Positions 51,047 through 56,918 of a stretch of 56,918 bases of DNA are shown here, piece by piece (positions within the stretch are counted from its first letter, which is position 1; every line of letters begins with the position of its first letter). The stretch spans positions 1-56,918 of the forward strand of contig DASXTB010000014.1 in NCBI GenBank assembly GCA_036505615.1. The letters are read 5' to 3'. The translations under genes and the position numbers were made by a program. The stretch comes from DASXTB01 sp036505615. Lineage in GTDB: Bacteria > Acidobacteriota > UBA6911 > JACQSX01. A model generated the notes under the pieces. That model saw nothing but the letters and a program-made list of their open reading frames with translations, ran no database searches and was not told the DNA's origin.

Positions 51047-52744
51047 CTAAAACATCGGCTCTTCATAGACACCAAACACGTCCTTCAAAGCATCGGAGAC
51101 TTCGCCCACCGTAGCATATGCCTTGACCGCTTCTACCATGACTGGCAGTAGATTTCTTTCTGTTTTCGCGGTATCGCGCAGCTCCTGCAGTATTTGCGAG
51201 ACATGACGGTTGTCGCGTTGCCGCTTAATTTCAGCGATTTGTTTTTTCTGGAACTGGGCAACCTCTTTGCCTATTTGCAGGATTTCGACGGGATGATCCT
51301 TATCGGCGACGAAGTCGTTGACTCCCACCACAATCTTTTTTCCCGCTTCCAACGCTTTCTGGTATTGATAGGCGGCATCCTGTATTTCCCTTTGGGGAAA
51401 CCCTTTTTCGATGGCAGCGATCATTCCGCCCATCTCGTCGATGCGATCGAAATAATCGAAGGCCCCTTCCTCCATTTCGTTGGTTAACTTCTCGACAAAG
51501 TATGATCCGCCCAGGGGATCGACCGCATTGACGACGCCGCTCTCGAACGCCAAGATCTGCTGCGTTCGCAGAGCGACTTGGGCGGCCATCTCGGTGGGCA
51601 ACGCCAGGGCTTCATCGAGTGAGTTTGTATGAAGTGACTGCGTTCCGCCCAGTACGGCGGCAAGTGCCTGGATGGCGGTTCGGACTACATTGTTGAACGG
51701 CTGCTGCGCAGTCAGGCTGCAGCCGGCGGTTTGCGTGTGGAACCGGCACAGCCAAGACCGCTTATCTTTGGCGCCAAAACGGTCGCGCATTACGCGCGCC
51801 CAGATGCGCCGAGCCGCGCGAAATTTCGCAATCTCTTCAAAAAAATCGTTGTGGGAATTGAAGAAGAAGCTGAGACGGGGTCCAAACTCGTCAACTTGCA
51901 TTCCGGCGTCGATGGCCCACTGAACGTACTCGATGCCGTCGCGGAGCGTGAATGCCAGTTCCTGGAGCGCCGTGCTGCCGGCTTCCCGTATGTGATAGCC
52001 GGAGATCGAGATGCAGTTCCAGCGCGGAACATGTTGCGCGCAGAATTTAAACGAATCAATTATCAGACGCATTGACGGCTCAGGAGGATAGATCCATTCC
52101 TTCTGAGCGATGTATTCCTTCAAAATGTCATTTTGAATTGTTCCAGAGATTTGCCTTAAGTCAGCTCCCTGTTTCTGCGCGACCGCCACATACATGGCAA
52201 ACAGCACAGCGGCAGGAGCGTTGATGGTCATCGAGGTGGTAACTTCACTTAGCGGAATCCCATGGAACAGGACTTCCATGTCGGCGAGCGTGTCGATGGC
52301 CACGCCGCATTTTCCGATTTCTCCCTCGGCCAGCGGGCTGTCAGAATCGACGCCCATCAGAGTGGGGAGGTCGAATGCCACTGACAGACCGGTCTGCCCC
52401 CGGGAAAGTAGATACTTGAAACGGAGATTGGTGTCCTGAGCCGTACCGAATCCAGAGAACTGCCGCATCGTCCAGAGCCTGCCTCGGTACATGGTCGGGT
52501 GATTGCCGCGCGTGTATGGAAATTCTCCCGGAAAGCCAAGGTCTAAATCGGGACTCCACTCCTGCAGGTCTTCCCGGGTGTAGAGCCTCTCGATGTCCTT
52601 TCCGGAGACGGTGGTAAATGGGACATCACGCTCGGGTAGGCGCTCCAGGCTGGGCTTCAGGGTCCGTTCTTCCCACTCTTTTTTGTGGCTAAGATCTGGA
52701 AGGGTGCGGCGATCTCTTGTCATCCCTGTATCTCTTACAGGCAA
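51047..52744 (-). CDS. Methylmalonyl-CoA mutase, catalytic subunit
   Basis: A 565-residue TIM-barrel catalytic chain without the B12 domain. Signatures are PYTRGNHPTMYRGRLWTMRQ, FSGFGTAQDTN, SVAFDLPTLMGVDSDSPLAEG and FHTQTAGCSLTAQQPFNNVV. It starts at 52744 or at a second ATG at 52723. It leads an operon: mutase large, B12 subunit, thioesterase, SprT-like. The mutase-associated GTPase MeaB is not in the window. Confidence 0.95.
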   Translation of the reverse strand: MPVRDTGMTRDRRTLPDLSHKKEWEERTLKPSLERLPERDVPFTTVSGKDIERLYTREDLQEWSPDLDLGFPGEFPYTRGNHPTMYRGRLWTMRQFSGFGTAQDTNLRFKYLLSRGQTGLSVAFDLPTLMGVDSDSPLAEGEIGKCGVAIDTLADMEVLFHGIPLSEVTTSMTINAPAAVLFAMYVAVAQKQGADLRQISGTIQNDILKEYIAQKEWIYPPEPSMRLIIDSFKFCAQHVPRWNCISISGYHIREAGSTALQELAFTLRDGIEYVQWAIDAGMQVDEFGPRLSFFFNSHNDFFEEIAKFRAARRIWARVMRDRFGAKDKRSWLCRFHTQTAGCSLTAQQPFNNVVRTAIQALAAVLGGTQSLHTNSLDEALALPTEMAAQVALRTQQILAFESGVVNAVDPLGGSYFVEKLTNEMEEGAFDYFDRIDEMGGMIAAIEKGFPQREIQDAAYQYQKALEAGKKIVVGVNDFVADKDHPVEILQIGKEVAQFQKKQIAEIKRQRDNRHVSQILQELRDTAKTERNLLPVMVEAVKAYATVGEVSDALKDVFGVYEEPMF

Positions 52745-52840
52745 TGATAAAGGATGCGTTCCTGGAATTCAAACCGTGCGGCAGAGCACAAGTCTTGTTC
52801 TTTGCCGATTCTCGTTCGTGCCGGCGTTTTGAAGCGGTAA

Positions 52841-53287
52841 TTACTGAGCGTTTGAGGATTTATTCAGTTCAACGGCCTGCCTGAAGTACTTAAGCGCCTC
52901 GTCTTCTTTGCCCTGTTTTACCAGGATGTACGCTTTCTTCTGCAGAATTCGCGCTTTGTTCTTATTGTCGGTGAGATGCTTCAGTCCCTCATCAATGCAC
53001 TGATGTGACAGGTCAAATTGCTGCTTGTGCATCAGAGCGTCTGCAACCATCTCGATTTCCTGACTCAGAGTGTTTTCGTATTTCAGTGGAAATTTCATTT
53101 CGAAGATCTTCCGCATCTCCGGCATTACCTGGCTAAAGTTGTTTTGCCGGATGGCGACAGCGATGATTTCATGTTCTGTCTCAGCAATCCGTCTGGTCTG
53201 TTCCCAGGATGGATCCGTTTTCTGCCGAGCTGCCGAAAGAGGAGCCACCAAAACCAGCGCGATCCAGAGAATCAGTGCCTTTCTCAC
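52841..53287 (-). CDS. Small exported TPR-type protein
   Basis: A 148-residue protein with a signal peptide (MRKALILWIALVLVAPLSAA) and helices of TPR type (HQCIDEGLKHLTDNKNKARI, KKAYILVKQGKEDEALKYFR). It overlaps the anti-sigma gene (ATGA) and probably belongs to its operon. No function known to me. Confidence 0.8.
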   Translation of the reverse strand: MRKALILWIALVLVAPLSAARQKTDPSWEQTRRIAETEHEIIAVAIRQNNFSQVMPEMRKIFEMKFPLKYENTLSQEIEMVADALMHKQQFDLSHQCIDEGLKHLTDNKNKARILQKKAYILVKQGKEDEALKYFRQAVELNKSSNAQ

Positions 53288-53919
53288 TTGGAATCCCTCA
53301 TTTCAGGGTTTTCCACTTTGGGGCCTCGACTCGCCCCTGCTGGAGCGCTGCCTGGCGATGAGTGCTCAGTCAAGGGTCCGTCGCGAAAGGGATTTCTTTC
53401 GAAACGCACATGTTGCAGCGCGAAGGGGTTCGATTTGGCCTCGTCGTCCGCAGGCGACAATAAGTAGTTGTGAGGCTTCTGTTCCTCGGCGTCCATCTTT
53501 TCGATCATCAGGCGGAACTGAGGCCGAAGGACCTCGATGGACGAGTCCGGTCGCTGGCGCGACTGATACACAAACACAGACACAAAGAGAAGAACCAATG
53601 CGATGCTGCCGGCCGCCAGCGCGTGCTTAGGGATGCGCAACCATGCAGCAAAAACGCCCCTGCGGGGAGCGGTTGGCTCAGGGGAGATCTGTGGGCGAAT
53701 CGCCGCTTCAATCGTCTGCCACATTTCTGGCCGAACATCAATTTCCTCCAGCGCCTGGTTTACAATCCGATAGGACCGAGACAAAGAGTCGAATTCTGAA
53801 GCGCAACCCGCGCACTGGCTGAGATGTTGCTCGACTAGTGTTCGCTCCCCGGAACTAAGTTCATGGTCCAGATAGGCCGTGAGGTTATCCCTGTACGCTT
53901 GACATTCCATAATTATCAC
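53284..53919 (-). CDS. Zinc-finger anti-sigma factor
   Basis: A 211-residue membrane protein. The N-terminal zinc motif HLSQCAGC (HxxxCxxC) after ECQAYRDNLTAYLDHELSSG is the ZAS anti-sigma domain. A single membrane segment (LAAGSIALVLLFVSVFVYQS) splits it from a periplasmic tail. It overlaps the ECF sigma gene by 35 nt. A second ATG at 53910 is a likely start. Confidence 0.9.
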   Translation of the reverse strand: MIIMECQAYRDNLTAYLDHELSSGERTLVEQHLSQCAGCASEFDSLSRSYRIVNQALEEIDVRPEMWQTIEAAIRPQISPEPTAPRRGVFAAWLRIPKHALAAGSIALVLLFVSVFVYQSRQRPDSSIEVLRPQFRLMIEKMDAEEQKPHNYLLSPADDEAKSNPFALQHVRFERNPFRDGPLTEHSSPGSAPAGASRGPKVENPEMRDSK

Positions 53920-54541
53920 CCAAATACTTCTTGACCCTGTCTCTTACTTCTACTCGTGCGCGATGGATGTCCGACTTCACTGCTGCCAGCGAACGTCCAA
54001 CAATCTCGGCGATCATCTCATAGCTGTACTGGTGAATTGCCGACAGCACAAAGACTTGTCTATATTTATCCGGGAGTTCGCCGATTACTTTGTTTATGAC
54101 GCGCTCCAGTTCGCTGGAAAGGATCTTCTCCTCAGGCGACTTCTCGGAGCTTGGCATTTCCATTACCCCCGACTCCATGTCGGACCCTTCGATCGACTCG
54201 GTGCGAGGAAGCCGAGTCCGGTATTTTTGATAAACATTATTTTGAGCAATGCGGTAGAGCCAAGACTGAAACTTCGAATTCTCCTTGAGGCCGTTTAAAT
54301 TCTTGTATGCCAGGATAAACGTGTCTTGAGTCAAATCCTCTGCGTCATCGCGTGAACCGGTCATCCGGTAAACGTAATTCAAGATCTTCTTAGAGTATCC
54401 GCCGTACAGTTCCTGAAATGCGGCCAAATTACCGCTTTTTGCTTTGGTTACAAGTACTTCCAGCCGTTCTGCAGTAAATTCGTCTCTCTTTGTTGGCCGC
54501 GTGGACTTCTTGGCTACCGCGTTCTCCAAGTAATCGCTCAC
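53885..54541 (-). CDS. ECF-type RNA polymerase sigma factor
   Basis: An extracytoplasmic-function sigma factor. Region 2 has AFQELYGGYSKKILNYVYRM, DAEDLTQDTFILAYKNL and FQSWLYRIAQNN; region 4 has LPDKYRQVFVLSAIHQYSYEMIAEI. The overlapping anti-sigma gene follows, so a sigma/anti-sigma pair responds to envelope stress or a similar cue. The start is unsure: the frame is open to 54688, inside the parvulin gene, and I use the GTG at 54541 (VSDYLENAV), without a good ribosome site. Confidence 0.88.
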   Translation of the reverse strand: MSDYLENAVAKKSTRPTKRDEFTAERLEVLVTKAKSGNLAAFQELYGGYSKKILNYVYRMTGSRDDAEDLTQDTFILAYKNLNGLKENSKFQSWLYRIAQNNVYQKYRTRLPRTESIEGSDMESGVMEMPSSEKSPEEKILSSELERVINKVIGELPDKYRQVFVLSAIHQYSYEMIAEIVGRSLAAVKSDIHRARVEVRDRVKKYLGDNYGMSSVQG

Positions 54542-54578
54542 TTTGTCGGATAGTGTATCAGTCCAAAAGTTGCAAGGA

Positions 54579-55694
54579 TCATTGAGCTGGAGGGATCGGT
54601 TTTTTATCCTCGGGTGATTTTGGCCGCGCGCCTTCACCCGGGAAAGGAGAGGTCGCCTTTGGCTGGGCCGGCTGGGGAGGTGCGGCAAAAAGGTTATCGT
54701 AAATCTTCACGCCATACTTGGACCTTAGCTCCGCTTTCTTGCTTTGTAGCCAATTTTGCTGCTTTTGAGTTTGAACTCGGGCCTGAATCATCTTCTTGGC
54801 TTCGTCGAAAGGCATGACCGATCTGGGCCGAACATCCAGCACTTTAATTATGTGCCAACCAAAAGTAGTTTTGACCGGATCGCTGATCTGACCTGGTTTC
54901 AGTTTGAAGGCCGCCTCTTCGAACGGGGGAAGCATGGCGCCGCGGATGAAGAAACCCATTTTTCCTCCATCGTTCTTGTTAGTGGTATCAAGTGACTTTT
55001 GCCTGGCCAATTCAGCAAAATCAGCCCCGGCTTCTAACTGTTTCTTGATTTCCCTGGCTTCCTCCTCTGTCTTTACCAGGATATGGCTGGCGTTGACGCT
55101 CTCGGGGATTTCAAAATCCTTTTTGTGCTCGTCGTAGTAACTTCTTAAGTCTGCGTCAGTTGCGACTATCTTCTTCAGCTCTCTGTTAACGTATGTGCTG
55201 GCGAGAATCTGCTGGCGCAGGAGCTCGATGCGCGCCTGAAGCTCCGGGTCCTGATCCATCTTCTCTCCCAAGGCTTCAAGATAAAAAGAGCGCGTTTCAA
55301 CAATGTTCTGTAGCAGGTCCTTCTTGCCGGCGTCGCTTTCAAAGCGGATTTTGGCTTGAGGATTAGCAAACTCGATCAACCGGTCCAGGTCTTCCTTAGT
55401 TATCTTCTGGCCGTTGACCTCGGCCAGAGGTGTTTTCGGATCGAGTTTTGCCACATTGTTGGTAACTGCGGGACTGGGAACATCCGGCTCTTTTTTTGAC
55501 TGGTCTTCAAAAGGGACGGGCTGGCTGGGTTTCTGCTGGCTGCTACCCTGAGAGTTTGCCGGCTGCTTTGCCTTTTCCTGGTCTGGATTTTGGGAGGCTG
55601 GTTTTTCCGGTGACTGCCGGGGTTGGGCGGCCGCCGCGGTTCCCGCGATTGTCAAAAAAAATAGAGCCAATGCAGCAAAAAATAATTTATTCAC
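54579..55694 (-). CDS. Exported parvulin-type peptidyl-prolyl isomerase (SurA/PrsA-like)
   Basis: An exported chaperone/isomerase of 371 residues. The start GTG at 55694 has a GGAGG site four bases before it and begins the signal peptide VNKLFFAALALFFLTIAG; the frame is open to 55835. A Pro/Gln-rich linker follows, then the SurA-like N domain and the parvulin core (ASHILVKTEEEAREIKKQLE, FTFGWHIIK-type end as KTTFGWHIIKVLDVRP). It helps folding of periplasmic proteins. The sigma gene lies directly downstream. Confidence 0.9.
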   Translation of the reverse strand: MNKLFFAALALFFLTIAGTAAAAQPRQSPEKPASQNPDQEKAKQPANSQGSSQQKPSQPVPFEDQSKKEPDVPSPAVTNNVAKLDPKTPLAEVNGQKITKEDLDRLIEFANPQAKIRFESDAGKKDLLQNIVETRSFYLEALGEKMDQDPELQARIELLRQQILASTYVNRELKKIVATDADLRSYYDEHKKDFEIPESVNASHILVKTEEEAREIKKQLEAGADFAELARQKSLDTTNKNDGGKMGFFIRGAMLPPFEEAAFKLKPGQISDPVKTTFGWHIIKVLDVRPRSVMPFDEAKKMIQARVQTQKQQNWLQSKKAELRSKYGVKIYDNLFAAPPQPAQPKATSPFPGEGARPKSPEDKKPIPPAQ

Positions 55695-55851
55695 GAATCC
55701 TCCAAAGCGTTTGAGCGGCCTAAATGTTAAGAATAACAAAGGGGGTTGCTTTGCCGAAACATATTTTGGAACGGAACCTTTCCTCAGCCCGTGCAAATCA
55801 GTGAAAAGCACAGCTCTTACATGACGTGAAACCACCTAGGGAGGTTGCAAA

Positions 55852-56694
55852 ATGAAAAGGCTGAGAGTTTTCACATTAACGGCTGTCGGGATGCTGCTTG
55901 CCGGGGCAGCGGTGTCGGCAGAGGCCCAAACGGCGCGGGACGCCGACGCCTTCTCGATGTTATTTGCCGGGCGAGAAGGGGGCTTTCTAGGACTTCAACT
56001 TCGAGATGTTAGACAAGAAGATGTTGCCGGTCTCAGGCTCCCGGCCGAGAGGGGAGCGGTCGTCGAAAAAGTAGTTCCAGAGAGCCCCGCAGCGGAGGCC
56101 GGGCTGAAGGAGCGTGATGTCATAGTTGAATTTGATGGTGAGATGATTCACAGCGCCGCTCAACTGACGCGCCTTGTCCGCGAGACTCCCGTAGGGAGGG
56201 GAGTCAATCTGGCGGTGTTGCGAGACGGCCAGCGCAAATCTTTCACCGTTAAACCGAGGGAACAAAAAGAATCGCGCGCGTTGATGCGAAAGTTTCCAGA
56301 TGGCCCCATGAATATCGAACCCTGGGTCAACTTGGATCGAATGCCGCGCGTGATCACTTCCATTATTGGACAGTCCGGACGTCTTGGCATCCAAGGTCAA
56401 ACGCTTACTGAGCAGCTCGCCGAATATCTCAAGGTTCCCCAAAAGTCGGGAGTTTTGATTGCCAGCGTGAGTGAAGGGAGCCCTGCCCAAAAGGCCGGAT
56501 TGAAAGCGGGAGACGTGATCGTAGCGGCCAATGGCAAACCGATTGCGGAAACCCAACAGCTGCAGGATGTTTTGCGGGATAGGAATCAAACATCGGTACG
56601 GCTGGACTGCATCCGCAACGGCCAGAAGTTGTCGTTTACCGTGACTTTGGAATCTACAGAGAAAAAACAGCGGGGCGACGGAATACGGCTCTGA
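55852..56694 (+). CDS. Exported protein with two PDZ domains
   Basis: A 280-residue protein with a signal peptide (ending ...VSAEAQ) and two PDZ domains. The first is at about 45-120 (GFLGLQLRDVRQEDVAGL, ESPAAEAGLKERDVIVEFDG), the second at about 185-270 (SGVLIASVSEGSPAQKAGLK, AGDVIVAANGKPIAETQQL). There is no protease domain, so it may be an adaptor. It is divergent from the parvulin gene. A GGGAGG site precedes the ATG. Confidence 0.88.
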   Translation: MKRLRVFTLTAVGMLLAGAAVSAEAQTARDADAFSMLFAGREGGFLGLQLRDVRQEDVAGLRLPAERGAVVEKVVPESPAAEAGLKERDVIVEFDGEMIHSAAQLTRLVRETPVGRGVNLAVLRDGQRKSFTVKPREQKESRALMRKFPDGPMNIEPWVNLDRMPRVITSIIGQSGRLGIQGQTLTEQLAEYLKVPQKSGVLIASVSEGSPAQKAGLKAGDVIVAANGKPIAETQQLQDVLRDRNQTSVRLDCIRNGQKLSFTVTLESTEKKQRGDGIRL

Positions 56695-56892
56695 ACCACT
56701 GAGCGGGTTCGCGCCCGTTTCGAAAATTATCTGGCGCCGAACATCCGGTGGGCGGCGCCGGATTTCCGTCGTCGAGAAGCTATTGATTCCGCCCGTATCC
56801 TTGTTTCAGGGCCTACCTTTGTTTCATCACTCCTGTTGCAGCCGGCTGGTTTAAGATTCGATCTTCTTTCCACCTAAATTTCACTTTTTCGC

Positions 56893-56918
56893 TTGACATT
56901 CACCATTTATCCACCTAT
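56893..56918 (+). promoter_or_regulatory. Partial promoter at the window end
   Basis: TTGACA at 56893-56898, then exactly 17 bp, then TAT where the window stops; this is the place for a -10. It is likely a promoter of a gene outside the window. The 56695-56892 stretch holds no convincing gene. Confidence 0.45.

Noticed and set aside
52745..52840. Cobalamin riboswitch before the methylmalonyl-CoA mutase operon
   Set aside because: The upstream gap is under 100 nt and lacks a B12-box-like sequence.

Overview
This 56.9 kb window looks like a chromosomal stretch from an Acidobacteriota-like bacterium. The 16S rRNA gene has a sequence typical of that phylum, with a tRNA-Ile in the spacer. The gene content (outer-membrane heptose genes, sigma-54 control, secreted subtilases with tryptophan-aspartate repeats, a small microcompartment locus) and the very repeat-rich intergenic DNA agree. 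The phylum call is an inference from recall; no database search was possible. No plasmid, phage or intact insertion sequence is visible.

Layout. 0-2.3 kb: the end of an rRNA operon on the minus strand (tRNA-Ile fragment, 16S, leader with boxA and a near-consensus promoter). 2.3-3.3 kb: a small membrane protein and a palindrome cluster. 3.3-12.1 kb, minus strand: purS-purQ-purL-purF-purM-purN and tyrS. 12.5-14.7 kb, minus strand: a minimal bacterial microcompartment (BMC) operon, with a class II aldolase that ends in a likely encapsulation peptide, one hexamer-type and three pentamer-type shell proteins. 15-17.7 kb: ruvA, ruvB and a YggT-like membrane protein. 18-22.3 kb: TPR lipoprotein, DUF4331 protein and HupE/UreJ-like membrane protein. 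22.3-26.6 kb: MoxR, DUF58 and transglutaminase operon. 26.9-34 kb: housekeeping genes (rimO, yacG, pgpA, cinA, thpR, plsY, Trm112-like, a GT9 glycosyltransferase, heptose kinase). 35-38.6 kb: HEPN/MNT pair, RNB ribonuclease, LOG-like protein.

38.7-47.6 kb, all minus strand: a signalling island with an NtrC-type activator, an HD-GYP response regulator, a membrane protein matching the sensor module of the nearby kinase, a secreted subtilase with a WxD-repeat tail, and a hybrid histidine kinase. Two perfect sigma-54 promoters lie upstream of the HD-GYP gene and of the subtilase. Upstream of each is the same inverted half-site pair, CGTCAAR and TTTGACG, at the same 29-bp centre spacing. This fits one two-component/sigma-54 circuit and is the best candidate for an undescribed system here.

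47.7-56.7 kb: secreted amidohydrolase, SprT-like protease, thioesterase, the two methylmalonyl-CoA mutase subunits, an ECF sigma/anti-sigma/TPR operon, a parvulin and a double-PDZ protein.

The other striking property is the intergenic DNA from 4.5 to 39 kb. Nearly every gap holds arrays of degenerate 7-, 8- or 9-bp units, usually as two arms in opposite orientation around a unique core, and sometimes one element inside another. They run into coding sequence: a 113-codon in-frame block inside purL, a 55-codon tail on purS, the last codons of rimO, and probable start or stop codons of ruvB, cinA and the GT9 gene. Palindromic REP-like elements, a MITE-like pair and a possible RAYT transposase remnant add to this. 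From 39 kb onward such arrays are almost absent.
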